NCBI RefSeq assembly: GCF_023159225.1
Contig: NC_063172.1
Span: forward strand, 46,858,568 to 46,922,567
DNA length: 64,000 bases
Direction: 5' to 3'
Source of the DNA: Perognathus longimembris pacificus
Lineage: Eukaryota > Chordata > Mammalia > Rodentia > Heteromyidae
Both the position numbers and the translations under genes were made by a program. The notes under the pieces were generated by a model. That model searched no databases and had not been told where the DNA came from. It saw nothing but the letters and a program-made list of their open reading frames with translations. Position 1 is the first letter of the stretch. The number at the start of each line of letters is the position of its first letter. Below are positions 10,035 through 21,245 of the stretch, one piece after another.

Positions 10035-11927
10035 CTCAGTATGTTTCTAGGTGAATATTTTAAAATTTAAATGTTAATGTTAGAACTTGTTTCACAAAAA
10101 TTAAATTACTAACCATTTTGTAATCAATAATTTCCAAAGTATAGTCAAAGTAGTACACATTCTGAGGATATGAAATCCTTTATGAATCATTATATAAATA
10201 ATTATTTAAAAGAATTATGTATTGTGTTCTAAAAAGAATCTGCACTTTGTCATACAGAATTTATATTATGTAGAATAACAATAAAAAATACCCACATCCA
10301 CATATGCAGTTTGTAATAATAACAAATTACTCAAGATGTAGTTTAAATATAAACATACTGAGCATACAAATACACCAGAAGACAAAGGTTTAAAAGAAAG
10401 TCTTACTTTTTCTCAACAATGCAGGCCAAAGAAGAACTAATTGAAAACCCATAAATTAAGTACAGTTCTGCCAGTGGTCTCTAGCTCACTCAGCCTGTAC
10501 ATCAATAGGTCATTTTCAGTTAATTAAGTGAAGGCATAATCAGCTTAATTTATGTAGTCCATGGGAGTTAATGATATCATAGTACAATACCTGATGTCTG
10601 GACTGCCTGAAAAATGTGTTTTATATGATCAGTTCATTTTGCTATTCCTCTGGATAGGCACTTATTTTTGGAGATCACTTCCTGTTTTAGTGCTCCCAAA
10701 GGAAATGAAACATTTGACACTAAAAACAAAGAAGATAAAGGTTTAGACAAAAGTCATTTTTAAAATGACTTGATACATTCCTAAATTATTTTGCAATACC
10801 TAAACTGTAGTAATAAGCAGAAAGATGTGTGAAATTGAAAGTGAATATTGAAGTAAACTGTGAATTCACTTCATACATATAAAGACTGTAAAATGTATAT
10901 GAGTTATTACAAAATGAGCCACTGAAGAAATAAAATAAACTATGAAATCAAAAAATATATCAGCATGAATTTAAAAGGCATAATTTGTTAGTATTTTTAA
11001 TTATATTTTATTTTAGTACTTGATTTTATACCAGCTAGTGGGCAATTGTCTTTCTTGGGGACATTTCATTCCACTCTCTGTAACTCGTCTTCTCTTTTCC
11101 AAAGCTCCAAGATTACACACAAAGACAAACCACAATGTCAACCATTTGGACCTCACTTAAGGAACCTAGGAGATCGATTTGTAAAGCAAAGAATGAACAG
11201 GACCCTATTTCTGAAGTACGTTGCTCAAACTGCTCTTTCATTAAAAGATGCTCTTTCTTATTGATTTTGGCTTAAGTAATGAGAAAGCTTATCCAAAAAT
11301 CTTTAGCATTTGGGCTCAAGTTAAGGAAATCAATACAGTCATTTCCCATTTGAACTGCATATGTGAGTTTTGTGTACGAGATACAAGACAAAGCCAAATT
11401 CAGATAAATCAATAGCCTTGTCAATAGAACATGAAGCTGACAAATGGCATTTTTCAACAATTAAAGTGAGTTGTAAACATACAGAGACTAATCAATTATA
11501 ATGTTTTGTCATTAACAGTTTTTAATTGGCTCAAAGTTGTATATGAATGTGACTCCCCGGAAATAAACAAGACAGAATCTATTCAGCCTCATGTATAATA
11601 ATTTTGCTGATGCTTTGTGAATACACACAAAACCTTACATCTTTAAAAGTAAATTAAGAATTTAATTAAGCATAATATATTTGAATATCAAAATAGGTGG
11701 AAGATATCATCAATACAGGAAGCCTATATATATTGCATCTTTCATTTTAGAATATGCTCCTTCCAACAAATTTGCAAAAGTTTGTAACATTTTCCAGCTA
11801 CTAACTGGAGAAAATTAATAGCTAAATAATTGCTAAAGTTGGAGAATTGAAGCCAACTTTAAAGCATTATATTTTTTCATGTATATGTTTGTAAAATTAT
11901 ATATATACATATACATATATATATATT
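10035..11927. other. Unique AT-rich sequence, no gene recognised
   Basis: No repeat family seen. A plus-strand frame at 11046-11264 (72 codons, start MSFLGTFHSTLC) lies in a slightly less AT-rich patch, but it has no splice context or recognisable domain. I do not call it a gene. Confidence 0.55.
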
Positions 11928-11940
11928 CCAATAAACTTTT

Positions 11941-12140
11941 TTTTTTTGGCCAGTCCTGGGCCTTGGACTCAGGGCCTGAGCACTGTCCTTGGCTTCTTCC
12001 CTCTCAAGGCTAGCACTCTGCCACCTGAGCCACAGCGCACCTTCTGACCGTTTTCCATATATGTGGTGCTGGGGAATTGAACCGAGAGCTTCATGTGTAG
12101 GAGGCAAGCACTCTTGCCACTAGACCATATTCCCAGCCCT
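11941..12140 (-). mobile_element. IDL-Geo dimeric SINE
   Basis: Antisense full dimer: a T tract, then 'ggccagtcctgggccttgg' (Geo end), then 'ggtgctggggaattgaacc' (reversed B box) and 'accatattcccagccct' (5' end). Flanks 'ccaataaactttt' (11928-11940) and 'ccaacaaactttt' (12141-12153) form a 13-bp duplication with one mismatch. Confidence 0.93.
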
Positions 12141-12153
12141 CCAACAAACTTTT

Positions 12154-12942
12154 AAAAAATATTTCATACTAATGATCACCTTTCCATTACCTTGAAGTAT
12201 GCAGGAAAATTGCTGTATAGATAGCCAAATATAATTCATAGTACGCTAAAATGGGCATAGCATTAAAATGTAGATAAAACCTTTGTTTTCAATAAAAAAT
12301 GATGTAACAAAAGTAAAAGGTTAATTGAAAAGCAAAATAAACTACCAAGTTTAGTAAGGCACATTACCTAGATTAACAGAAATCAATGAAATCATTAAAA
12401 CAATTAATAACTTAGAGCTCTATTCAGACTAAGATAAACTCTATGGCTATTAGAATGCGGATGCAAGGCTGCAGAGACATATCTATTCTGCCTGGGTAAT
12501 TTCCTCTGCTCTGTAACAGTTCAGTAATATATGCAACCGACATTACACAGCTACTCATTTCTTTAGTGAGACAAAAGATCATCTAGACTTTATACTCTCT
12601 ATGCTAAGGGAATCATAAGAACTACAGTCTTTACTTCAGGAACATACCTGCTCACATTTTTCTGGATATAAAAGGGCCATTAAATCATCAATGGCTCACC
12701 AAAGTTTTAGAGTTATTAAGCCCTTTCCCTGGATGGAAAATGTTCAGAGTGTTCAGAGTTCTATGCTTCAGCCTACCATAAATAGGAATATATATATACA
12801 GGAAAAATAGGCACAAATGCCTGGTCAATGATTACAAAGGCACTCCAAAAGTTATCATTGAGTAGAGATTTTAGGAAGAGCTGAACAAATGATAAAACTT
12901 CATAACTTACCTAAAAATGACAAAAAAATCATCCGTATAGAT
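12154..12942. other. Unique AT-rich sequence
   Basis: Nothing recognised. A tiny tandem 'gttcagagt' doubling occurs near 12743-12760. Confidence 0.55.
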
Positions 12943-13163
12943 TTTGTGTGTGTGTGCAGTCCTGGGGCTTAAACTCAGGACCTTATGTGCTCCAGGCTAG
13001 CACTTTTAACACTTCAGCCACAACTCCATTTTTTTTGTGGTTACTTGGAGATAAGAATCTCATAGAGTTTCCTATGTGATCTAGTATTAAATTGTATTTG
13101 ATTCTCTGCCTTCTGTGTAGCTAGGATTACAGAAGTGAGCCAAGAGCTTCTGGCTATAGATAC
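12943..13163 (-). mobile_element. B1-Geo composite SINE
   Basis: The antisense Geo module ('gcagtcctggggcttaaac', 'tccaggctagcactt') is followed by the antisense B1-like half ('ttggagataagaatctcata', 'gtagctaggattacagaag'). The short GT tract at the left end sits where the tail should be. Confidence 0.85.
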
Positions 13164-13868
13164 TACTCATTATTTTACTCCAAAAATTTTTAAAAAGGTA
13201 AAAAACTATAGAGGTAGAACAGTTATGTAATGTAGTGAAACAGAAATGAATGCTTGGGTTTTAATCTTATCTCAAACACTAGCCTTATTTATAACAAGCT
13301 GATATGTTAGTCCTACTGATCAATAACCACAGATGATTTCTTGGAACTATGTGGGAAGTTAGTTGACAGTACCTTCAAATGTCAAGGCTCAATAATCAAA
13401 TACTATTTGCCTATTTTTATTTGATATTTCATTGTTATTATTACCTTTAACTGGGTCTAACAAAGGGTTGCCATTAACAAAGAAATTCATTGATACAATG
13501 TGTCTTAGGCAATTTCACCCCTTCAACATTCTTACCTGTTGCTCAGCTTTACTCACTCTTAATTTTGTAGGATCCTTGTCTGCATTACCCTCTCTTATAC
13601 TGTTCATTAATCAACCCCTCTCCCCTTGACCCATCCAAGAATATCCACTTCTTGGTATTTTAGTTTGCTGAACTTTGATTTTGGCTTTCTAAGGAATTAT
13701 ATTATTTGAGATCTCCCTTTAATCCTCCATACTTCTGTAAATATATTTACGTACACTTCCATACCACTTATTTACTTGTGAATTTATAAGCTAAATCTAG
13801 CTTACACAGGTAAGGTAAAACACAAATCCTTTCTCTCTCTGGGCCTGACTTTACTTAAAAAAGCTTTT
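13164..13868. other. Unique AT-rich sequence
   Basis: No gene or repeat recognised. The + strand frame at 13432-13629 has no supporting features. Confidence 0.55.
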
Positions 13869-14099
13869 TCCTAGTTTTTCCATTTCTTTACAAATGGTAC
13901 AATATCATACTTCCCATTAGATGAGTAAAATTGTATTGTGTGTTGTGTGTACATGTGTATGCATGCATGTGTGTATACACATACATATATGTCAAGTATA
14001 TTATATATACATATATATACATATATACGTACATATATGTACATATGCATATATATACGTATATATACATATATATGTACATATATATGTACGTATATA

Positions 14100-14139
<40 letters not shown>

Positions 14140-15420
14140 CTATCCATTTGTCCATTGAGGAACATCGAAGCTGACTCCATTCTTTGGCTATGGTGAATAA
14201 TGCTGCAATAGCCATAGTGTGGGGGTGGCTTTATTGAACTGTGGTTTGTAATCATTTGGTAAATGCCCAAGAGTAGAATTGCTGGATCATACATTAGTTC
14301 TATGTTTAATATTTTGATAAACCTCCAAACTGCTATCCAGAGTGGTTTAACAAGGTTACATTCACCCCAAAAGTATATTTGAGTTCCTTTCTGGCTGTCT
14401 CCTTACTAGCACCTATTAGAGTTTATTTTCTTGATAATAACTATTCTAACTGTGGTGAGGTAGAATCTCAATTTGTTTTTTACTTTTTGATTTGCATTTT
14501 ATGGCCATAAATATTGAATATTTCTTCATATGTCTATCTTCCATTTTTATGTATACTTCTGAGAAGGGTCCCTTAACCCCTTTAAATGAGAAGACTCATT
14601 AACCCCTTTATTAACTGGGCTTCTGGCTTTTTGAGGTTTTTAACTTATTAAAGTTTTCTGTATATTCTAGACATTTGGCCATTGTCTCATGTGTTTCTGT
14701 CAAAAATCTTCTCCCATTCTGCAGGCTTCTTAGTTTGTTGGCTATGTCCGCTCCTGTGTATAAGCTGCTTAGTAGTTTGATGCATTCCCAACTATCAAGT
14801 CATTTTTTGATTTCTTGTGCTTCTGCATCCTTACTCAAATTTTCTACTTGTGCCCAGGAACCCTAGTGTTTTTCCTACCCTTTCCTGTAATAGTTTTATG
14901 ACTTCTTCTCTTACACTGGAGTCTTTGATACATTTTTAATTGATGTTTGCAAGTTGATATGTAAAGATTTACTTTCATTTTTCTGCATGTGAATATCTAA
15001 TTTTGCCAACAGTGTTTATTGAAGAGGTTGTCTTTCTTCCCAGCCTATACTTTTGGTTCCCTTATCAAATATATAAAGAATCCTGTAAGTCTGTTGGTTT
15101 ATTTCTTCATCTTCTATTCTGTTCTATTAGTTTTCAGGCCTACCAAGCTATTTTCATTACTATGACTTTGTAATAAAATTTTAAGTTTGGTATTGTTATA
15201 CGTTCAGCATTATTTTGCCTGCTAAGGAGGTTTTTGCTATTCAGGGTCTTTTGTTATTCCATAAGAATTTCTTGATTGTTCTCTCTATCTTGCTGAAGAT
15301 TGAGTTTGTTTCCCTTAAGACTAAAGGTGAGTTACCTTTGAATAGTTTGAGTAAAGCTCAGTTAGTTGTGGTATACAATTCATTTAATGTACTACTGCAT
15401 TCAATTTGCTAAACTTTCTT
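13869..15420 (-). mobile_element. Older L1 fragment (ORF2), split by a microsatellite
   Basis: The minus strand reads ORF2 C-terminal sequence: [19 protein letters not shown] at the left, then a microsatellite, then MAIAALFTIAKEWSQLRCS and YDPAILLLGIYQM. The match continues backwards to about 15,420. It is clearly more diverged from the 21-28 kb element than L1-A, L1-B or L1-C, so it belongs to an older L1 lineage. No open frame of useful length remains, and no duplication was identified. Confidence 0.85.
13936..14133. repeat. Compound TG/TA microsatellite inside L1
   Basis: Nearly 200 bases of alternating purine/pyrimidine (TG, CA, TA, with CATG and ACGT steps) sit between two adjacent pieces of L1 ORF2. 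The many Tyr/Ile-rich frames on both strands are products of the repeat. Such sequence can form Z-DNA or cruciforms; whether it does so here is unknown. Confidence 0.92.
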
Positions 15421-15532
15421 ATGGACTTTTCCATCTGAATTAATAACGTTTAATTGTTTCCTTTCCTGGTATCAGGTATTTGCTTGAAATAAAATAAGGT
15501 GAGATTGTGTAAAATTAGTATTAATTCTTTTT

Positions 15533-15767
15533 TTGTCAGTCGTGGGGCTTGAAATATGAGCCAGGGCACTGTCCCTGAGCTCTTCAGCTCAAGGCTAGTG
15601 CTGTAACACTTGGAGCTACAGTGCCACTTCTGCTTTTCTGGTGGATAATTGGAGATAAGAGTCTCACAGACTTTCCTGCTGAGGCTGGCTTTGAACTACA
15701 AACCTGAGATCTCAGCCTTGTGAGTTGCTAGGATTACAAGTGTGAGCCACCCATGCCCAGCTAAATG
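15533..15767 (-). mobile_element. B1-Geo composite SINE
   Basis: Antisense Geo half ('gtcagtcgtggggcttgaaa', 'agctcaaggctagtgctg') and antisense B1-like half ('ttggagataagagtctcaca', 'tgctaggattacaagtg', 'gagccacccatgcccagc'). It is flanked by 'ttaattcttttt' at 15521-15532 and again at 15768-15779 with at most a terminal difference. One of the better-preserved copies of this type in the window. Confidence 0.92.
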
Positions 15768-15939
15768 TTAATTCTTTTTAAATGATTGGTAGATTTCTCC
15801 AGTAAGGAGAATAAAAGACTAAAAACAAAGGATAAAAAAGAAAATATAAAATCATTTAGGGAAAGCAAATCTTATTTATTAGTTGAAATTCTAAGGCTAT
15901 TCAAGTTATTAGAAAATGTTTATGAATGATATCCTTTTT

Positions 15940-16070
15940 CATAATAGCTCTCTGAAGTTGTCAGCATTGTGTCACCCTCACTTTATACATGTGGACACTG
16001 AAAAACAAAGGGAAGGTTTCTAACCATGCTCCAGGTTGTTAGAGCCAAACTCTAAATTTGAAGCAAGTTT
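15940..16070 (+). mobile_element. MIR-like ancient SINE fragment
   Basis: The order of motifs fits the MIR core ('ctttatacatgtggacactg', then 'aaagggaaggtttctaacca', then 'gttagagccaaactct'). Divergence is high and the call rests on pattern similarity only. Confidence 0.5.
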
Positions 16071-16150
16071 TTGAACAATAAACTTGAAAACTAGGCAAAA
16101 ACTGCTGTGGATCACATCGTATAGTCCAATGGAAGGAAGCTAAAGCTGTT

Positions 16151-16182
16151 AAGAAAGAAAGGAAGAAAGAAAGAAAGAAGGA

Positions 16183-16241
<59 letters not shown>
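16151..16241. repeat. (GAAA)n microsatellite
   Basis: Long GAAA tetranucleotide tract with a few GGAA interruptions at its start. Confidence 0.95.
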
Positions 16242-16243
<2 letters not shown>

Positions 16244-18329
16244 GCTCCTTGTGAATTCCAGAGCATTAGCTCCTTCACAGGAGTACCTTAGTCCCTGAAT
16301 TATGCTACAGGTTCATCGATATAGATCAAACTGCCAGGCACCTTTATATTCAATTCTGAGAAGGACCATTACCTCATGCTTTGTACAGTGCAATCCATTT
16401 AAGTCAAGTACATTCTCTTAACCTGAATTGTGGACTGAAATCAAGATACAATCCTTTTATACACATTCCTCATGGAAAATCTATTTTATGCTTCATTTGT
16501 TATATTTGGATCATTCTCAATTTTATCCTTTTTGGAGACAGGAAACACTAAGCTTTTGACTACCGGACATGAAATTACCTTTTATGTTACTAAATCATTC
16601 TTGTACTGTTTTCTTTTTAGAGATCAACAGAAATCAGCAGTGTATTGAAAACATGTCGTTATCCTCACTGACACAGGAATATTTTCTTCATGGGCTCTTT
16701 CTTTGATATTATACTATGTAACTATCACAATAATAATTTATAGTTTATTATTAATAAAGCATTTGAAACTTTCAGCAGTCATATGGCTGCTATACCGTAC
16801 AATAAAAGGTTACCATCAGATTTCTCAACCCAAAGAAATCATAACCTCTACTTTGTAACAATGACATTAAATCTGAGTTTAAAAGCTTAAATCTAATATT
16901 TCAGCAGCATTTAAATTGAGGTCAAGTAAAAACTGATAAAAGATATCTTCATCACAACTTCCATAATATGTACTTGCATTTATTTTCCTTCTGGTTGTTC
17001 CAGCGTCTCTTTTTCTCTTTCTCCCTAAATATTTGTTAGTCCCATTCAATTACTATCTCAGTACAACACTAATACTTCCCCTCAACTCTAATCTTGTATC
17101 TTCTTTCCCATTAACCTTTAATATATACACTTGCTATTTCCTCTTTACTTCCTATCTGGCCCATTCATTTCTCATTTCTTTCCTAATATAGTAGATGTGA
17201 GAAAGGAAACGCAATACTCTATAAAACAAACACAAAATTTAAAGTAGCAATGTTAGAAAAGAGTACAATTTAATTATATTACCTGAATAGAATCATTATT
17301 TACTTATCCTTTTCTCAGATAATTTTCAACTTGTTTTACCAAAACCAAATTTTAAAGGGGGAAAAGAACAGGTACTGAATTTTAGTCCTCTACTTCATCA
17401 ACTGCAATTTCTTGTAATTGAGTTTGAAATCACCTGCTGAAAGTATTTAAGTTATCTGGAATTTATCTTGGTATCTCTGTTGCCTAGCAGAATGATTGCT
17501 ACAGAATGGGCATTACATGAGTGTTTAATGAATAGGCCTGAAATAAGAAATCTTAATTCTTGGTGTAAAGTAAATGATTAAATTAAAGGAAAAACTACTG
17601 GTTACCAACTGCTGGTATGAAAGTCACAGAGATGTTTACAGGTAAGTACTTATAAATCGAACCTCTAGTTTAACTCCTCACATTCTACCAGATTATCTTT
17701 GTCCAACTCTTCAAGAGATATGGATTGCTTGAAAGAATTAGGATTTTACTCAGTAGTAGTAGGAAGTCTCATGTGAGGCTAGAATTTCTTGGGTCATTGA
17801 TCCCTATGTAAACGCTGGCATAAATATACTACTTAACTAAAAGAGAACTTTAAAAGGTCAACTGTACTTTAAAAACTTGTTTTTCTTTCATTCACACCTC
17901 TCTGCAATGCACATATTTTAAGAATAAATTACCTAAATTAAGTCCTCTCACATTTATAATGTGACTCACGGATAGTTAAAATTTCAGATAACCCTTCAAA
18001 ATTATACAATACAATTATACAATATTGAAATAGGAATGCTAAGTTTTCAAAATGAACTTTTTACAATACTCCTGTTCAAGTGTTGAGTTTCCTACCCTCT
18101 TTTACACATTTAAATTGGAAAAGGTATGATTTACTATAACATTTGGCTCTTATGTACACATTTATTTGGAGAAATGAACCTGACATCTATATGTTGCCAT
18201 CAGAAACCTAGCTAACTTATTCTACTATCTCAAAATAAAAAAACCAATCGAAATTCCTCACACCTATAATTTCATGTAATTGGCAGCAGCAGAGATAAAC
18301 TTTAAAAAGTAGCCATTCTACAAATAATT
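16242..18329. other. Unique AT-rich sequence
   Basis: Two kilobases with no repeat family, exon or RNA gene that I recognise. Confidence 0.55.
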
Positions 18330-18508
18330 CAGGTGTGGTGGTCCATGCCTGTACACTCAACTACCCAGGAAGCAGTCTAATTCCTGGGCACAATTGTGAG
18401 ACCCTATCCAAAAACTAACTAAAGCACAAAATGCTGAAGGATTGACTCATGTTCACATATCTACCAAGTAGAAGGAACAGAGTTCAAATGATATTGCCAT
18501 CAAAAAAT
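18330..18508 (+). mobile_element. Old B1/Alu-like SINE with tRNA-like right part
   Basis: The left part has 'caggtgtggtggtccatgcc' and 'aactacccaggaagcag', typical of a 7SL-derived monomer. The right part carries 'aggattgactcatgttcaca' and a B-box-like 'gagttcaaatgatattgcc', then an A-rich tail. Strongly diverged. Confidence 0.65.
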
Positions 18509-18824
18509 AAAGAAAAATAAAAAATGTTAGAAATACAGTAGTGACATAGCATAAATGAACTGGTAGCACAAACCAGATTTGAAGTATAGTATTACCAGTG
18601 GGCTATTTTATCTTTCAGGATTATTTTCTCTCTCATCTACTATATTTGAGAGGAGAGTGGTTAATGAGAAGTATTCACTGGACAACTTAGTAAACAATTA
18701 CTCTACTACAAGTTTTTGCATTGCTCAAAGTGTTTCTTAAATTACATTTTAATACAAAAAATTCTGAAAGACATTAAGACAATAATTGCATTTGTTCAGT
18801 TAAGTAATTAATTTAATTTAATGA
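18509..18824. other. Unique AT-rich sequence
   Basis: Nothing recognised. Confidence 0.5.
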
Positions 18825-19020
18825 AAGCATCAAAATGGTGAGACAAAGGATAAAAGGGTAACCAATTCAACAGCCATATGCACAAGAGAATATGTTGGGA
18901 GTGGGAGGGGATGGGGTAAATGAGGGATGGTGTAACAAGTATGACAAGATATGTACTCACTACCTTATGTGTGTAACTGTAAACCCTCTGTTCATCACAT
19001 TGACAATAAAATTAATTTAA
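18825..19020 (+). mobile_element. L1 3' UTR fragment
   Basis: Matches the L1 3' terminus: 'gacaaaggataaaagggtaa', a G-rich tract at about 18897-18930, 'gtgtaactgtaaaccctctg', 'cattgacaataaaattaat', then an A-rich tail. Only the last 200 bases are present, a severely 5'-truncated insertion. Confidence 0.88.
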
Positions 19021-20734
19021 AAAATAGAAAAAGATAAAGAAAGATATCTGAGAACCAGAGAATCAATGAGTGATTCAGTGAGTGCATGCAAGAGACAACT
19101 TTCCACAAGGTAACGAAATACCAATGGAAGAGATGGCCTGTAGTGGAAGGATGGAAAAATCTTGTAAATCAAGTAAGATAGAGCATTTACACAGGAGATA
19201 CATAAAATAAAACAAAACAAAAAAGCCTTTATATTTGTTAACCAACAAAGTCAGAGCTCTGAGCAAGAGGTGAGCTCTATCCTGGACGGGTAAACATTAG
19301 AGGATTTGTAGGTACTCTAGGGAAGGAAACTTACTTCTTAGATCTATGGAAGTGAACTTTTCTCTGTCTTTTTACACGACTATTCAAAAGGGATCCTTTT
19401 ATTTCTCAACATATCACTGGTCATCTCTATTCCTATTTGATTCTTCATTTGATAAGAAAAATGATTACACCCCCTCCCCAAAGATAGTAATTGACTTGCT
19501 ATATTTACATTTTATATTATACATATTATACATATATTTTTATATTTTATACATTCTCAGTATTTAGTAAAATATGAAGGCCAATATGAGGAGTTTAATC
19601 CATTGGGGGTCATACATAAACACACACACACACACACGCATCATATATGTACTGTTTCCTATTGTAATTTGTTTATTTGTGCTATTATATTCTATTTTCA
19701 ACAAAAAAATTTTATCCAAGGACTAAGATATATTTATTACTTATATTTAGCAAAGATGAAATATAGACAGGAAATATTCAAAATAATTATTATAATATTT
19801 ATATAATATTCCATAAACTCATGTGAAAGGAATGAAGCAGTGTAGGGTGCAACATACCACAGGGCTACACTAAATATTTTCAGTCCATTAATTAGAAATA
19901 CTTCATATGTGTATAGATATAAATATATATGCATATATAACTATATAAACATATACAAATACATATATGTATATAAAACAGCAAATCCTAAACAATTCTT
20001 GTGAGAGTGTATAAATTCAATTATTTGTAATTTATATTTTTCACATATATATTCACACATATTTAAATATATAATTTAACTTCAAGTATTTTTAAAGATA
20101 GCTCGCTGTGCTGATTTTTCTGATTTTATTGATAATTCTCTGATTTTTATGATCAGAAGAGAAATGGAAAAGAAAGATATGACCTGCCATGCTTCTAAAG
20201 AAATGGCTAATACTCATTAATGGAACAGCATTAAATGAAGAGTTAGAAAGAAGAAAAGTTATTTTGGTTATAAAACAAGAAGAACTAGATAAATGGACTC
20301 TATCTCAATATCCAATTTGACCAATCCTTTGTTCTGAGGATCTTCTTTCATCCAAGAAAATATTTTCAGCAAATCAGATTATTTCTTTAAAATATTGTTT
20401 GCTAAATGAAGGCTTAGGCTTCCATTTGAAATTTTCTGTGTTAAAATTTTGCAATTATTTGGCCTAGCACCAACAAAAATATATCAGGCATATAAGTAAA
20501 GTTGGTTTTTTAAGAAAAGTTATAACTAAACTGAAAAATAATGACTCTTAATATCCAAGTCATCTTGATTGAATGTGAAACTCCTATAATTTTGTCTTTG
20601 TATCATCTACTTTATTCAAAAGAGGAAAATTATTCTAGAAATATTAAAAAAGACATAATTGACTTGATGTAAAATCTGAAGAAGTAATTGCACAGAAGGA
20701 TTATCAAATGTCTGTCTTGAATGATTGGGTGAAT
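19021..20734. other. Unique AT-rich sequence with short simple repeats
   Basis: Contains an (AC)n tract at about 19618-19637 and TA-rich low-complexity DNA at about 19500-19560 and 19910-19975. No gene recognised. Confidence 0.55.
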
Positions 20735-21060
20735 GTAATTTCTGTCATAAATAAAGACCAATGACATTCTGATTAGATTTCTATCCTGGAAAAGTCAAAA
20801 CTAGAGGGATGAAGAACAGATGAGTGGTTTCTAGGAGTTAGGGCTGTAGGAGAGAGTTTTAATATAAAGGGGAGCATGAGAAAATTTTAAGAATGATGAA
20901 GCTGTTTGGAATGTTGATTTTGAGAGTGTTTACATGTTTCCATTCCACAGTCAGAACTCGGAATTTTATGCCAAATTGAACTTGAGAAGTCGATACAATT
21001 ATACTATATGTAAAGCAAGACTGTAGTAAAATAAAAATAAAGTATACAAAATAATCAGTT
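20735..21060 (+). mobile_element. Ancient L1M-type 3' end
   Basis: The order of motifs fits the conserved 3' end of old mammalian L1M elements: 'tatcctggaaaagtcaaaac', 'gatgagtggtttctaggag', 'ataaaggggagcatgagaaa', 'gatgaagctgtttggaatg', 'gtgtttacatg', and finally 'actatatgtaaagca'. This is pattern recognition without alignment. Confidence 0.6.
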
Positions 21061-21228
21061 TTCAATGATGAATGACTCTAGATACAGTTACATCATAAGA
21101 ATTAGAAGAATTTCAGAATGATTGCTGAGAAAAATAAATGAAATTAATGAAGCACTAAATTAGAAATTCGACCAAAGGAAGGAAAATAAGATTACTGCAG
21201 ACTAAAAACCAGGAGGAAATAACTATAT

Positions 21229-21245
21229 TAAATTAATAGTGAGAG
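21229..21245. repeat. Target-site duplication of the full-length L1, left
   Basis: 'taaattaatagtgagag' is repeated without mismatch at 28589-28605. Confidence 0.96.

Noticed and set aside
11046..11264. Plus-strand 72-codon frame as an exon
   Set aside because: No clear acceptor and donor pair, no recognisable domain; would need conservation data.
13871..14294. Several Tyr/Ile-rich frames on both strands
   Set aside because: Translations of a TG/TA microsatellite; the flanking residues belong to old L1 ORF2.
16039..16278. Minus-strand frame with Phe/Leu/Ser repeats
   Set aside because: Produced by the (GAAA)n tract.
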